DNA of 43,369 nucleotides from an uncultured Alphaproteobacteria bacterium (GCA_902555695.1 CACDTV010000010.1:1-43369), one strand, 5' to 3'; counted from the first letter of the stretch, positions 1 through 10,025 are shown. A program made the numbers and translations. Notes: generated by a model not told the origin, from the letters alone.

Positions 1-806
1 TTTTTTAATAAATTAATATTTAAATATTTGTAATGCTCTAATTCATTTATTGTATTAATTATTGAAGTTGTCTTCTTTTTGATATTCACAAGATCTAATT
101 TTTCTAAAAAAAAAGCATCTTTCGCAAATTGCCTACCAATCATAAATTGAGTAATATTTTTTGACTGAAAAAATTTAAAGGTTGCTAAATCATTAACCTC
201 ACCGTTAGGAATAAGTTCCATTTCAGGAAATTGATCACAACACTCTATAAATAAATTGTAATTAATTTTCGGAATTGTTCTATTTTTTTTGGTATCTAAG
301 TTCAAAACACCATTTCTACAATGTATAAATACTTTTTTAATTCCTATTTCATTAAACAATTTAAGATAATCAAAAATATAACTCTTATCCTCATCCATAC
401 CTAAACCAAGTCTACATTTTACCGATACATCTTTATTATATTTTATCAATTCATATAAACATTTTTTTACTAAGTCATACTTTTGGGTTAAAGCTAAACC
501 AAGCATATTTTCTTGGACTCTAGAACTTGGGCACCCTAAATTAAAATTTACATGTTTAATAATATCTACTTTATTCAAAATATTTATTGTTCTTTTAATT
601 TCTTCAGGATCTGAGCCTGCAATTTGAATGGCGCTTTTATTATTTTTTAAAAAATGCTTGGTTATTGTTTTGGTCTCATTGTGGATGATTGCTTTATCCA
701 CTATCATTTCAGAAAAAGTAATTACACTATTTCCATAAATGTTTTCCACTAAACTTCTAAAATAGCAGTCTGTGTAACCCATCATTGGTGCTAAATAATA
801 ATTCAT
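1..806 (-). CDS. tRNA-dihydrouridine synthase (partial, 3' end outside window)
   Basis: I translated this frame by hand from the ATG at 806; it stays open to the window edge, so the C-terminus is missing (268 codons visible). It starts MNYYLAPMMGYTD, the FMN-binding N-terminal motif of Dus enzymes. It continues with LGCPSSRV, which carries the catalytic Cys that protonates the uracil ring, then VKCRLG and FIHCRNG, the usual TIM-barrel phosphate/RNA-binding strands. Dus enzymes reduce uridine to dihydrouridine in tRNA using NADPH and FMN. Which subfamily (A, B or C) cannot be settled here; the short N-terminus looks DusA/C-like rather than DusB-like. It is divergent from hisI with only 66 bp between them. 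Confidence 0.9.
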   Translation of the reverse strand, partial: MNYYLAPMMGYTDCYFRSLVENIYGNSVITFSEMIVDKAIIHNETKTITKHFLKNNKSAIQIAGSDPEEIKRTINILNKVDIIKHVNFNLGCPSSRVQENMLGLALTQKYDLVKKCLYELIKYNKDVSVKCRLGLGMDEDKSYIFDYLKLFNEIGIKKVFIHCRNGVLNLDTKKNRTIPKINYNLFIECCDQFPEMELIPNGEVNDLATFKFFQSKNITQFMIGRQFAKDAFFLEKLDLVNIKKKTTSIINTINELEHYKYLNINLLK

Positions 807-872
807 CGAAAAAATTCTTTTAATAATTGAAAAATACTTTAATAAAAGTAAAAATCATTAAAAATCAAGACA

Positions 873-1205
873 TTGGAAAATTTCAACATAAATCACCTAG
901 TTTTTAATTCTGATGGGCTAATACCTACGATTGCTCAAGAGAAGTCAACTAATGAAATTCTTATGATGGCCTACTCAAATAAAAATTCTATTGAAATGAC
1001 AGTAAAAACAAAAAAAGCACACTTTTGGAGTAGAAGTAAAAAAAAATTATGGTTAAAAGGTGAAACATCTGGCAACAAACTTAATATTATTAATATTTAT
1101 ACTGATTGTGACAGTGACGCTTTGATTTATGAAGTTGAGCTTGAAGGCATTGGCGCTTGCCATACGGGTAAAAAAAGTTGTTTTTATAAAAAATTAGAAT
1201 TATGA
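873..1205 (+). CDS. hisI: phosphoribosyl-AMP cyclohydrolase HisI
   Basis: HisI opens the adenine ring of phosphoribosyl-AMP in the third step of histidine synthesis. The 110-residue protein shows the family motifs in order: the ILMMAYSN segment, FWSRSKKKLW, KGETSG, the metal-binding DCDSDAL, and the zinc-binding CHTGKKSCF near the C-terminus. The length is normal for a monofunctional HisI without a HisE domain. The start is TTG: there is an in-frame stop at 849-851 and no ATG before residue 31, which would remove conserved sequence. No strong ribosome-binding site is visible. The stop overlaps the thrS start by 4 bases, so the two are probably cotranscribed. No other his gene is nearby. Confidence 0.93.
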   Translation: MENFNINHLVFNSDGLIPTIAQEKSTNEILMMAYSNKNSIEMTVKTKKAHFWSRSKKKLWLKGETSGNKLNIINIYTDCDSDALIYEVELEGIGACHTGKKSCFYKKLEL

Positions 1206-2986
1206 GCGATATAATAGCATTTAAAGACTCGAATAATAATTATTGGGACACTGAAGTTGAAAATAGCACTCCCATTAAACCTAAATCTGATGATGCATTA
1301 AATATAATGCGGCATGATATGGCTCATATTTTGGCTGAAGCTGTAATTACTCTTTTCCCAAATGCTAAACCAACTATTGGTCCTTTCATAAAGAACGGTT
1401 TTTATTATGACTTTGATATGGAAAGCACTCTATCAGATGATGACTTAGCTAATATAGAAAAAAAAATGAAAGAAATTCTCTTAGAGGGAAGAAACTTTTT
1501 AAAGAGAGCTGTAACTAAAAAAGAGGCATCAGAAATATTTAAAGATAATAAATATAAATTGGAGCTTATTAATAATTTAGATAATTCTGATGAAATAACA
1601 CTCTATGAGCAAAAAAATTTTACTGACCTTTGTAAAGGTCCTCATCATAAAAGCACAAAAGATTATAATGCCAGCTTTAAAATAACAAATGTATCAGGGG
1701 CTTATTGGAGAGGTATTAGCACTAACAAAATGCTTCAAAGAATTTATGCAACCGCTTGGTATTCTGAAAAAGAACTTCGAGTTTATTTAAAAAATTTAGA
1801 AGAGGCTAAAGAAAGAAATCATAGAAGATTGGGCACAGATATGGGTTTGTTCCTTCTAACTGATTTATCAGCAGGGAATGTATTTTGGAAAGATAAAGGC
1901 TTAACATTGTATCAAAATATTGAAAAATATATTCGCTCTGAGCAACAAAAACTTAATTATTTTGAAGTAAAAACACCTGAGCTAGTATCAAATGAGCTTT
2001 GGATAAAGTCTGGTCATTGGGACAATTTTAAAGAAAATATGTTTACATCAGAAACTGACAACAAGACATTTGCACTAAAACCTATGAATTGTCCATGTCA
2101 TATTGTTTTATTTAACTCTCAACTAATAACTTACAAAGATTTACCACTTAGATACTCGGAGTTTGGTAAGTGTCATAGATACGAACCCTCTGGAGCTCTA
2201 AATGGATTATTTAGGGTTAGAGGTTTTACTCAAGATGATGCCCACATATTTTGTTCTGCTGAACAAATATATGATGTTTGTAATGAGACAACCCTATTAA
2301 TTGAGAGAGTGTATAAAAAGTTTGGATTTGAAAAAATAAAATATAATATTTCTACTCGCCCAGAAAAAAGTATTGGTACGCAAGAAAACTGGGACAATGC
2401 AGAAAATCAGTTAAAAAAAGTTTTAAAAGACAACAATAAAGAATTTAATATTTTAGAGGGTGAAGGGGCATTCTATGGCCCAAAAATAGAATTTACATTA
2501 GAGGACTCACTGGGTCGAGAATGGCAATGTGGAACGATACAAATTGACTTCAATCTCCCTGATAGATTGGGTGCAAAATACAAAGACAAAGATGACAAAA
2601 ATCAAGTTCCAATTATGATACACCGAGCAGTTGTCGGATCTCTAGAAAGGTTTATAGCAATTATTCTTGAAAACACTAATGGCTGGCTTCCCTTATTTGT
2701 TACGCCTATACAACTTGCAATTCTCCCTGTGTCTGAAAAATTTGTTGATCATAGTAACCGAATTAAAGGGGAACTTCAAAAACTGGGTGTAAGAGTAATT
2801 GTTGATGGATCTGATAACAAATTGGGTTATAAAATAAGAAATTCTGTTTCTAAAAAGATACCCTATTCTCTTGTAATGGGTGAGAAAGAGATTGAGTCAG
2901 ACTCATTTACTCTAAGAAGTAATGAGGGTAAGAATACTTCTTTTGATGATATTAAAACTCTCTCAGATTTCTTTATCAGTAATTAA
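1202..2986 (+). CDS. thrS: threonyl-tRNA synthetase lacking the TGS domain
   Basis: This enzyme charges tRNA-Thr. The editing domain is present, with H38-x3-H42 and C144-x3-H148 matching the metal-like HxxxH/CxxxH site that removes mischarged serine. The class II catalytic core follows: KPMNCPCH with the zinc Cys, RVRGFTQDDAHIF (motif 2), IHRAVVGSLERF (motif 3), then an anticodon-binding domain at about 500-594. At 594 residues it is about 45 shorter than the E. coli enzyme, and the missing part is the N-terminal TGS domain: only about 36 residues precede the editing motif. An in-frame stop at 1187-1189 rules out an upstream start, so this is not a mis-called start. It overlaps hisI by 4 bases. 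Confidence 0.96.
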   Translation: MSDIIAFKDSNNNYWDTEVENSTPIKPKSDDALNIMRHDMAHILAEAVITLFPNAKPTIGPFIKNGFYYDFDMESTLSDDDLANIEKKMKEILLEGRNFLKRAVTKKEASEIFKDNKYKLELINNLDNSDEITLYEQKNFTDLCKGPHHKSTKDYNASFKITNVSGAYWRGISTNKMLQRIYATAWYSEKELRVYLKNLEEAKERNHRRLGTDMGLFLLTDLSAGNVFWKDKGLTLYQNIEKYIRSEQQKLNYFEVKTPELVSNELWIKSGHWDNFKENMFTSETDNKTFALKPMNCPCHIVLFNSQLITYKDLPLRYSEFGKCHRYEPSGALNGLFRVRGFTQDDAHIFCSAEQIYDVCNETTLLIERVYKKFGFEKIKYNISTRPEKSIGTQENWDNAENQLKKVLKDNNKEFNILEGEGAFYGPKIEFTLEDSLGREWQCGTIQIDFNLPDRLGAKYKDKDDKNQVPIMIHRAVVGSLERFIAIILENTNGWLPLFVTPIQLAILPVSEKFVDHSNRIKGELQKLGVRVIVDGSDNKLGYKIRNSVSKKIPYSLVMGEKEIESDSFTLRSNEGKNTSFDDIKTLSDFFISN

Positions 2987-3027
2987 CTATTAAAAAGTTA
3001 ATTTATAAAATAAGTTAATTTCTTAAA

Positions 3028-3924
3028 ATGAGCGACCACATCAAGGCAGTAATTATAGTAGTTTTAAGTGGATTAATATGGAGTTTTGGACCACTGGTGG
3101 TCAAAAATATGATAGACCCTCAAATCTATCAACTCCCCTACCTTGTTATTAGAGGGCTTACAGTTGCAATTATCATCGCCACATATCTTATTCTTAATGA
3201 GCAAAAAGACTTTTTTATGAATGTAATCAAAATAGATAAAGTTTCTGTGATTGGTGGTCTTAGTTTAACAACAGCCATGGTTGGTTTTATTTATTCAATA
3301 AGCAATACAACTGCCGCAGTTACTCTATTTATGTTGGCGTTAATGCCTTTTTTAGCATCATTAATTGCCCTAGTATTTATTAATGAGAAAATCTCAAAAC
3401 AAAATTTTATTACTATGATTATTGCGTTTATTGGTGCTTTAATAATGATATATGCAAGTGCCTTTAGTGGATCGTTGTATGGATTAATTATGGGCTTTAT
3501 ATCAAGTCTTGGCTTTGCAGCATTCACTGTTGCTTTGAGAAGCAAAAGTAACTTTAAAAAATTTTATATTTTAATTTATGCAGGAATTTTTTGCGCAGCT
3601 ATTTCCGCCTTTTTAATGATTTTTAATGATCAAGAAATCTATTTACCCTTCAGAAATATTCTTTTGAGTATGACTCATGGTTTGATCGTAGCAACTGGGC
3701 TTATCCTTTTTAGCATTGGTTCAAAACAATTACTTTCGGGAGAACTAACAATGCTATCTTTATTAGAAGTAGTTGGAGGAATTTTTTGGGCGTGGCTACC
3801 TATTCTGGGTATCAATGAAACACCAGATATAAATACAATTATAGGAGGAATTATTATTTGCTTAGCTATTGCGATGAATTCATATCGTTTTGATAAAAAC
3901 AGGCTTCAAAATTTAATTAGATAG
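3028..3924 (+). CDS. EamA/DMT-family transporter
   Basis: This is a 298-residue very hydrophobic protein with about ten predicted membrane helices arranged as two EamA repeats. Family hallmarks include an early tryptophan-glycine helix (IWSFGPL) and the NEKIS segment that closes the first repeat. DMT transporters of this type move small metabolites (amino acids, purines, drugs) across the inner membrane; the substrate cannot be read from sequence. It lies 41 bp downstream of thrS and its 3' end overlaps the convergent second EamA gene by 8 bases. No clear Shine-Dalgarno sequence is seen before the ATG. Confidence 0.85.
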   Translation: MSDHIKAVIIVVLSGLIWSFGPLVVKNMIDPQIYQLPYLVIRGLTVAIIIATYLILNEQKDFFMNVIKIDKVSVIGGLSLTTAMVGFIYSISNTTAAVTLFMLALMPFLASLIALVFINEKISKQNFITMIIAFIGALIMIYASAFSGSLYGLIMGFISSLGFAAFTVALRSKSNFKKFYILIYAGIFCAAISAFLMIFNDQEIYLPFRNILLSMTHGLIVATGLILFSIGSKQLLSGELTMLSLLEVVGGIFWAWLPILGINETPDINTIIGGIIICLAIAMNSYRFDKNRLQNLIR

Positions 3925-4774
3925 TAAGACCAACAACACCAATGAAAGTTAAAGAGATGCCTAAAGTTTGAATTTTAGATATTTTTTCTTTTAAAACTAG
4001 TCTAGCCAATAAAACTGTTACAAGACCAAAACCTGAAGAAATAACTACTGCAATACTCACTTTGTCAAAAGCATATGCGGAGACCAAACAAAAATAACCA
4101 GTAGTTTCTAATATTCCTTGAAAAAATAAAATAGGAACTGCTTTTTTTGTCAGTGTTATTTTAGACTTCATAAAAAATAATAAGGAAGCAATACCCAATA
4201 AACTAAAAAATCTTACATATATAACAGCCTCAATTGGATTTAAAGAATTAGAGGCCTCTTGAGAAAAAATAAGACCCAAAGCAAGCATACCACTTGCCAT
4301 AAATGACACAATTAGAGACTCTTTTATCTGTTTTTTTGACAAACCTAGGCTTTCTTTAAAACTATCAGCGCTTATGGATACAAATATTGCGCCGGATATT
4401 ACAACAAGAGTGGCAATCCACTGAGTCAGTGTGGGTTCACTTCCTAAAAAAAATCTTATGACAAAAACAAAAAAGGGGTTGGTCGCTGTTATCGAGGCTA
4501 CAATTGATACTGGTCCCATTTGAAGACCTCTGTATAAACAAAGAAGTCCAAACATTATTAAAATTCCTGATAGAAAACTATTACTCAAACCAATCGCGTT
4601 TGGAGAAAGACCACTTCCAAAAAAATAGAATAAAATTAAATAAAATATTGAGCCAACAACCAGCATCCAAAAAAGTGAATTTTTAAATCCAACTTCCTTT
4701 GATGAAAATCTAGCTAAAAAATCTCCAACACCAAAACTAAAAGCTGAGAGAATACCCAATAAGATTGCCATCAA
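3917..4774 (-). CDS. EamA/DMT-family transporter
   Basis: This is a 285-residue integral membrane protein, about ten helices in two EamA repeats; the second repeat ends with LVLKEKIS, the typical EamA closing segment. It is a paralogue-type neighbour of the convergent transporter at 3028-3924, but the two differ in sequence and belong to different EamA subgroups as far as the N-termini show. Its start lies 12 bp past the sufA stop on the same strand, so it could be a last gene of the mnmA-suf transcript, although nothing in its sequence links it to Fe-S assembly. The substrate is unknown. Confidence 0.83.
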   Translation of the reverse strand: MMAILLGILSAFSFGVGDFLARFSSKEVGFKNSLFWMLVVGSIFYLILFYFFGSGLSPNAIGLSNSFLSGILIMFGLLCLYRGLQMGPVSIVASITATNPFFVFVIRFFLGSEPTLTQWIATLVVISGAIFVSISADSFKESLGLSKKQIKESLIVSFMASGMLALGLIFSQEASNSLNPIEAVIYVRFFSLLGIASLLFFMKSKITLTKKAVPILFFQGILETTGYFCLVSAYAFDKVSIAVVISSGFGLVTVLLARLVLKEKISKIQTLGISLTFIGVVGLTI

Positions 4775-4786
4775 TATAACTAAAAT

Positions 4787-5122
4787 CTAAACGTGAAAAC
4801 TCTCACCACAACCGCATTCACTAGTCTGATTAGGATTTTTAAAAATAAACCTTTCTCCAAATTCTTCTTTAATAAAGTCCATTTCTGTGCCTATTACATA
4901 CATAACTGCTTTGTCCTCAATATATAGAGGAAACTTGTAATCATTGACTAGCTCACAACCTTGTATGTTATCATTACTCACATACTCCATTGTATAACTC
5001 AATCCCGCACAACCTTTAGTGCTTAAGCCAATCTTTAAACCAATAGCTTTACTATTATTAACTAATAATTTAGAAATTTGTTCTTCAGCAGTTTTGGATA
5101 ATGAAAATAAAGGACTGGTCAT
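4787..5122 (-). CDS. sufA: A-type Fe-S carrier SufA/IscA family
   Basis: This 111-residue HesB/IscA-fold protein carries Fe-S clusters from the SUF scaffold to apo-enzymes. The three cluster-binding cysteines are visible: one in STKGCAGLSY and the C-terminal CGC in SECGCGESFHV. It is the last suf gene of the operon, one base after the sufT-like gene. No other A-type carrier is in the window. The name SufA is chosen by context; by sequence alone it could equally be called ErpA or IscA. Confidence 0.93.
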   Translation of the reverse strand: MTSPLFSLSKTAEEQISKLLVNNSKAIGLKIGLSTKGCAGLSYTMEYVSNDNIQGCELVNDYKFPLYIEDKAVMYVIGTEMDFIKEEFGERFIFKNPNQTSECGCGESFHV

Positions 5123-5123
5123 A

Positions 5124-5513
5124 CTAAAAACCTAAAGCTAACTTTGCATTTTCACTCATCATATCTTTATTCCAAGGTGGTTGAAAGGTTAGTTTTATAC
5201 TGACTTGTCCTACATCATTTAGTTCATGAACTTTTTTAGCAACCTCTAATGGAAAACTATCAGCAACTGGACAGTTAACTGTTGTTAGTGTCATGATAAT
5301 TTTAATATTGTTAAAATTATCTATTGATATGTCGTAAATTAAACCAAGATCATAAATATTCATATCCATTTCAGGATCTTTTATATCTGTGAGAACTTTG
5401 ATTATATGATCATTTGTTAATGTCACTGACTGTGATGACGATTTTTCTCCGTAAGCAATTTCACCTTCAGAACTTAATTTTGGCATAAAGTCAGAGAGTG
5501 TTTTATTATCCAT
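5124..5513 (-). CDS. sufT: SufT-like MIP18/DUF59 Fe-S assembly factor
   Basis: This 129-residue protein has the MIP18 (DUF59) core: DPEMDMNIYDLGLIYDI followed by TLTTVNCPVAD with the conserved reactive Cys, and QPPWNKDMM at the end. SufT proteins help Fe-S cluster maturation; the family is regularly encoded in SUF operons of alphaproteobacteria. The N-terminal 30 residues are variable and Ser-rich. It lies 3 bases after sufS and 1 base before sufA, so it is translated from the same transcript. Confidence 0.9.
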   Translation of the reverse strand: MDNKTLSDFMPKLSSEGEIAYGEKSSSQSVTLTNDHIIKVLTDIKDPEMDMNIYDLGLIYDISIDNFNNIKIIMTLTTVNCPVADSFPLEVAKKVHELNDVGQVSIKLTFQPPWNKDMMSENAKLALGF

Positions 5514-5516
5514 AGC

Positions 5517-6725
5517 CTATTGAAGAAGTTTTAGAGTTTTTTTCAAAGAGTCTATAAAATGATCAATATCATTAAGATCGTTATAAATACCAAAAGAGAC
5601 TCTGCAAGAACCAGGTATACCTAACTTTTTCATAAATGGTTGGCAACAATGGTGACCTCCTCTAATCATAATTCCATACTGGTCAAGAAAAGTGGCAATA
5701 TCATTAAAATTTTGGTTTTTAATATTAAAAGAAACAATGGATGTAGCATTTCCATCTTCATTAGAGCCATATATATCTACTTCTTTGAATTCACGTAAAG
5801 CTTCAATTAATGTAGATCTTAGTTTTTTTTCATTCAGAAAATAGTCTTGGTAATTATTGTTATTTAAATATTCCATAGCTGTTTTGAAGCCAATTGCTGC
5901 CTCAATTGAAGGCGTACCCGGTTCAAATTTATTGGGTAACATAGCATAGGAAAAATCATTTGATGAAACTTCATTGATCATCCCTCCTCCAAGTGTTGGA
6001 GGATTTAATTTATTTAAAATATCTTCTTTACCATACATAATTCCAATACCAGATGGACCATAAAGTTTATGAGATGAAAAAGAGTAAAAATCACAATCCA
6101 AATCTTTTACGTCAATTTTTAAGTGTGCTATTGATTGACAACCATCAATGGCAACATAAGTATCTTTATTAATTGATTTTTTAATCTTTTTAATATCAAG
6201 TATTTGGCCAGTTACATTTGACATGTGTGTTAAAGAGAGAACCTTTGTTGAGTCATCACAATTATTAATGATATCATCTTCAGATAAAATGCCATCTTTC
6301 GAAATAGGAATTATTTTTAATTCTAAACCTAATTTTTTACATAAATTCATCCAAGGCAAATAATTTGAGTGATGTTCTAATTCAGTTACAACAATCTTAT
6401 CGCCCTCTTTAAGATGTTCAGCTAATGAATTAGCAATAATATTTATAGAGTCAGTAGCCCCTCTTGTAAAAATTATCTCATTTGTAGAATTAGAATTAAT
6501 AAAATTTTTTGCTACATCTCTAGATTTTTCATATAAATCTGTAGCATCTATACTAAGTGAATTCATTCCTCTATGAACATTTTCATAAGAATTTTCTAGA
6601 AATTCAGAAATAGAATTAATTACTTGTTTGGGTTTCTGAGTGCTTGCTGCAGAGTCAAGATAAGTAATAGCTTTATCTCTGATCTTTTTATCTAAAATAG
6701 GGAAATCTAATTTAATATTATTCAT
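5517..6725 (-). CDS. sufS: cysteine desulfurase SufS
   Basis: This PLP enzyme takes sulfur from cysteine for Fe-S assembly. The 402-residue protein has the class V aminotransferase fold: ELEHHSNYLPW, DGCQS (PLP-binding Asp), SFSSHKLYGP with the PLP lysine at about K220, and RGGHHCCQP, whose Cys at about 360 is the persulfide residue. A second Cys directly follows it, which is slightly unusual. It overlaps sufD by 4 bases. No SufE or SufU sulfur acceptor is encoded in the window, so the acceptor must be elsewhere or be SufBCD itself. Confidence 0.96.
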   Translation of the reverse strand: MNNIKLDFPILDKKIRDKAITYLDSAASTQKPKQVINSISEFLENSYENVHRGMNSLSIDATDLYEKSRDVAKNFINSNSTNEIIFTRGATDSINIIANSLAEHLKEGDKIVVTELEHHSNYLPWMNLCKKLGLELKIIPISKDGILSEDDIINNCDDSTKVLSLTHMSNVTGQILDIKKIKKSINKDTYVAIDGCQSIAHLKIDVKDLDCDFYSFSSHKLYGPSGIGIMYGKEDILNKLNPPTLGGGMINEVSSNDFSYAMLPNKFEPGTPSIEAAIGFKTAMEYLNNNNYQDYFLNEKKLRSTLIEALREFKEVDIYGSNEDGNATSIVSFNIKNQNFNDIATFLDQYGIMIRGGHHCCQPFMKKLGIPGSCRVSFGIYNDLNDIDHFIDSLKKTLKLLQ

Positions 6726-7822
6726 GATAATAAACTTTCAATTAACTCATTTGAATAATTCTTTAACATATCGTCTTTAATTGACTCAATAATCTCAACA
6801 ATAAATGCTTTTTTTAATATTTTTTTAGCTATTTCGGTATCAATTCCTCTGGACTTAAAATAATAAATTTGCTCATCATCTAATTTGGAAACAGTAGAAC
6901 CGTGACTACATTTTACATCATCTGCATAAATTTCAAGTTCTGGTTTATTGTTGGCTTTCGATATGTCATCTAAAAGCAATGATCTACTCATTTGATATCC
7001 ATCAGTTTTCTGAGCAATAGAGTCAACATATATCTTTCCTTGAAAGTTTGTAATAGCGCCCTTTTCAACAATAGATTTAAAAACTTCTCTACTTGATGAA
7101 GAGGGCTTTAAATGTTGTATAAAAGAATAATTGTCATTTACACCATAATTGTTGATATTAAGACCATATAAATCAAAGTTACACTCTTGATTTAATGAAG
7201 CATAAAACTCGTTTCGTGTATGGATATTATCTGATTGAAAAGAAACAAAATTTAAATATGAGTTGTCTTGTAAATTAGTCTCAAAGTATAAAAAAGATTT
7301 ATTATTTGAAACATTAAAGTGTACTACATTTAACTTAGAATTATTAAATAAATCTAAGAAAATTGATTTAGGGTACTCATCATTTGATTTGCTATTAAAA
7401 ATAATAAGATTGACTTCGTTTGTAGAGGATTTAGATATATGTATATTCTCATTTATTTGAGAAATATCTAAAAATAAATTTCTTTCATCAAATGTATCTA
7501 AATTTACAGATTTAGTTTCCCTCTTTACTAAAGAGGAAACTCTAAAAAAGCTATCTTCATTATTGTAATTCCAGAGATTTAATTTAGCTGTTAAGTCAAA
7601 TGGATTTGAAATAGAAGAGGTAATATTTTTAGTATTATCTAATAGTTCAGAAAAATTTATATCTCTAAGTAAGATTTCGGATTTGACATCTTTATGAAGT
7701 TGAGCGTATTTATAATTTTCAATTTTAAAATTTTTATATGGGTTTTGATTATCTAAGATGTCTTTAGCATATTGAGATACACTTTCAGATTGTATCTTGT
7801 CTAAATTTAATACAAGTTCCAT
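6722..7822 (-). CDS. sufD: Fe-S scaffold subunit SufD
   Basis: SufD joins SufB and SufC to form the SufBC2D scaffold. The 366-residue protein is poorly conserved at the N-terminus, as is normal for SufD, but the C-terminal signature is clear: KPELEIYADDVKCSHGSTVS followed by a YYFKSRGI helix. The beta-helix core between about 130 and 290 is rich in Asn and Ser. It overlaps sufC by 1 base at the start and sufS by 4 at the end. Confidence 0.94.
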   Translation of the reverse strand: MELVLNLDKIQSESVSQYAKDILDNQNPYKNFKIENYKYAQLHKDVKSEILLRDINFSELLDNTKNITSSISNPFDLTAKLNLWNYNNEDSFFRVSSLVKRETKSVNLDTFDERNLFLDISQINENIHISKSSTNEVNLIIFNSKSNDEYPKSIFLDLFNNSKLNVVHFNVSNNKSFLYFETNLQDNSYLNFVSFQSDNIHTRNEFYASLNQECNFDLYGLNINNYGVNDNYSFIQHLKPSSSSREVFKSIVEKGAITNFQGKIYVDSIAQKTDGYQMSRSLLLDDISKANNKPELEIYADDVKCSHGSTVSKLDDEQIYYFKSRGIDTEIAKKILKKAFIVEIIESIKDDMLKNYSNELIESLLS

Positions 7823-8568
7823 TAAGCAGTTTGAGATATCTCTTCGTAACCTTTTTCTTCTAGCTCTAAAGCTAAAGAGTAATCACCAGATTTTACGATT
7901 TTACCATCTGCAATAATATGAACAAAATCAGGCTTTATATAATTTAAAAGTCTTTGATAATGAGTGATAACTAAGAAAGAATTATCACTATTTCTTAATT
8001 TATTTACTCCCTCAGAGACAATTCTTAAGGCATCAATATCTAAACCGGAGTCTGTTTCATCTAAAATAGCCATTTTGGGACTTAACATAGACATCTGTAA
8101 AATTTCTTGTTTCTTTTTTTCACCACCAGAGTAGTTAACATTTAGATCTCTTTTAAGCATTTCAGTACTTATATTCAATTCTTCTGCTTTTGATTTCATT
8201 AATTTAGCAAATTCCAATGCGTCCATTTCACTTTGACCTAAATATTTTCTTTTAGAATTGATTGCTGTTTTCAAAAAAAATGAAGTTTGCACACCAGGTA
8301 TCTCCATTGGATATTGAAATGCAAGAAATAATCCCTCGTTTGCTCTTTCATCAACATCTAATTCCAATAAATTTTTACCATTGTAATCTATTGTTCCATC
8401 ATTTATTTCATATTTATCTTTACCGGATAGCACGTAAGAGAGTGTGCTTTTACCAGAACCGTTAGGGCCCATAAGTGCGTGAACCTCACCTTTATTAATA
8501 GATAAATCCAAACCTTTAATTATTTTTTTTTCTTCAATAGAGACATGAAGGTTTTTAATTTCTAACAT
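7822..8568 (-). CDS. sufC: Fe-S assembly ATPase SufC
   Basis: This cytoplasmic ABC ATPase powers the SufBCD scaffold. In 248 residues it shows Walker A GPNGSGKST (34-42), the Q-loop in LFLAFQYPMEIPG, the SufC-type signature NYSGGEKKKQEI, Walker B MAILDETDSGLDIDAL, and the switch histidine in VITHYQRLL. The DETDSGLD sequence is characteristic of SufC rather than of transporter ATPases. Stop and start codons overlap with sufB and sufD by 1 base. Confidence 0.97.
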   Translation of the reverse strand: MLEIKNLHVSIEEKKIIKGLDLSINKGEVHALMGPNGSGKSTLSYVLSGKDKYEINDGTIDYNGKNLLELDVDERANEGLFLAFQYPMEIPGVQTSFFLKTAINSKRKYLGQSEMDALEFAKLMKSKAEELNISTEMLKRDLNVNYSGGEKKKQEILQMSMLSPKMAILDETDSGLDIDALRIVSEGVNKLRNSDNSFLVITHYQRLLNYIKPDFVHIIADGKIVKSGDYSLALELEEKGYEEISQTA

Positions 8569-10025
8569 TATCCAACGCTTCCCTCTAAGCTAATTGTGAC
8601 TAATTTTTGAGCTTCAACAGCAAACTCCATTGGTAAATGTTGAAGTACCTCTTTACAAAAACCATTCACAATTAACCCCACTGCATCTTCACTGTTTAAT
8701 CCTCTTTGCTGACAGTAAAATAATTGATCTTCGTTAATTTTTGAGGTTGTGGCCTCGTGCTCAACCATTGAGTCGGAATTACTTGACTCTATATATGGAA
8801 CTGTATGAGCTCCACATTGATTACCTATTAATAGAGAGTCACATTGAGTAAAATTTCTCGCATTTTTGGCTCTCGACAAAATATTCACAAGGCCTCTATA
8901 TGTATTATTAGCTTTTCCAGCTGAGATGCCTTTTGATATGATTTTAGAAGACGTGTTTTTACCAATGTGTATCATTTTTGTGCCAGTGTCAGCTTGTTGC
9001 ATATTGTTAGTTATGGCTACTGAATAAAATTCTCCTTTAGAGTTATCTCCTTGTAAAATGCAGCTTGGATATTTCCATGTAATTGCAGATCCTGTCTCGA
9101 CTTGAGTCCAAGATATTTTAGAATTTTTCCCTCTGCAGGCACCTCTTTTGGTTACAAAGTTGTAGATGCCTCCCTTACCCTCTTTATCTCCTGGGTACCA
9201 GTTTTGAACTGTTGAATACTTAATTTCAGCATTATCTAGTGCAACTAACTCTACATTAGCAGCATGAAGTTGGTTTTCATCTCTCATTGGTGCAGTACAG
9301 CCTTCTAGGTAACTCACATAACTGTCTTTATCAGCAATGATAAGCGTTCTTTCGAATTGACCTGTATTCATTGCATTAATTCTAAAATATGTTGATAATT
9401 CAACTGGGCACCTTACTCCCTCAGGAATGTAAATAAACGATCCATCAGTGAAAACGGCTGAGTTTAATGCTGCGAAAGAATGATCTGATACTGGAATTAC
9501 ACTTCCTAGATATTTTTTTACTAATTCTGGGTGAGTTTTTACTGCCTCAGAAATTGAACAAAATACTATACCTAAGTCACTCAGTTGTTTTTTATATGTC
9601 GTGGCAACTGATACGGAGTCGAAAACAGCATCAACAGCTATACCAGATAACATTTTTTGTTCTTTTAATGGAATACCAAGTTTTTCGTAAGTTTTTAGTA
9701 TTTCTGGGTCTATTTCATCTAGTGACTTTGGTTTATCTTTTAAACTTTTAGGTATTGAGTAATAATAACAATCTTGATAATCAATTTCTGGAATATTCAA
9801 TTTAGCCCATTGAGGCTTCGGTAATTTGTTGAAGACTTTAAATGCATTTAGTCTCCATTCAAGCATCCACTCTGGTTCATCTTTTTGGGCAGATATGAAT
9901 TTTATTATTTCTTCATTTAAACCTTTTGGAGGTCGGATCTCGTCTACTTCAGTAGAAAAACCATATTTGTAATCACTACTACCCAGTGTGTTTACTTGTT
10001 TAATTGTTTGTTCTGTAGCTGCCAT
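8568..10025 (-). CDS. sufB: Fe-S scaffold subunit SufB
   Basis: SufB is the main scaffold on which new Fe-S clusters form. The 485-residue length is typical. Recognised stretches are [44 protein letters not shown], and the C-terminal [20 protein letters not shown], which mirrors that of SufD. It leads the sufBCDSTA series. A possible promoter precedes it (TTGTAA, 16 bp, TATATA on the minus strand), but the 60-bp gap after mnmA also allows read-through. No IscR gene, which often heads this operon in relatives, is present here. Confidence 0.97.
   Translation of the reverse strand: MAATEQTIKQVNTLGSSDYKYGFSTEVDEIRPPKGLNEEIIKFISAQKDEPEWMLEWRLNAFKVFNKLPKPQWAKLNIPEIDYQDCYYYSIPKSLKDKPKSLDEIDPEILKTYEKLGIPLKEQKMLSGIAVDAVFDSVSVATTYKKQLSDLGIVFCSISEAVKTHPELVKKYLGSVIPVSDHSFAALNSAVFTDGSFIYIPEGVRCPVELSTYFRINAMNTGQFERTLIIADKDSYVSYLEGCTAPMRDENQLHAANVELVALDNAEIKYSTVQNWYPGDKEGKGGIYNFVTKRGACRGKNSKISWTQVETGSAITWKYPSCILQGDNSKGEFYSVAITNNMQQADTGTKMIHIGKNTSSKIISKGISAGKANNTYRGLVNILSRAKNARNFTQCDSLLIGNQCGAHTVPYIESSNSDSMVEHEATTSKINEDQLFYCQQRGLNSEDAVGLIVNGFCKEVLQHLPMEFAVEAQKLVTISLEGSVG

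Noticed and set aside
2984-3004. Terminator after thrS (TTAACT / AGTTAA stem)
   Set aside because: The stem is only six A/T-rich base pairs and such repeats are expected by chance in this composition.
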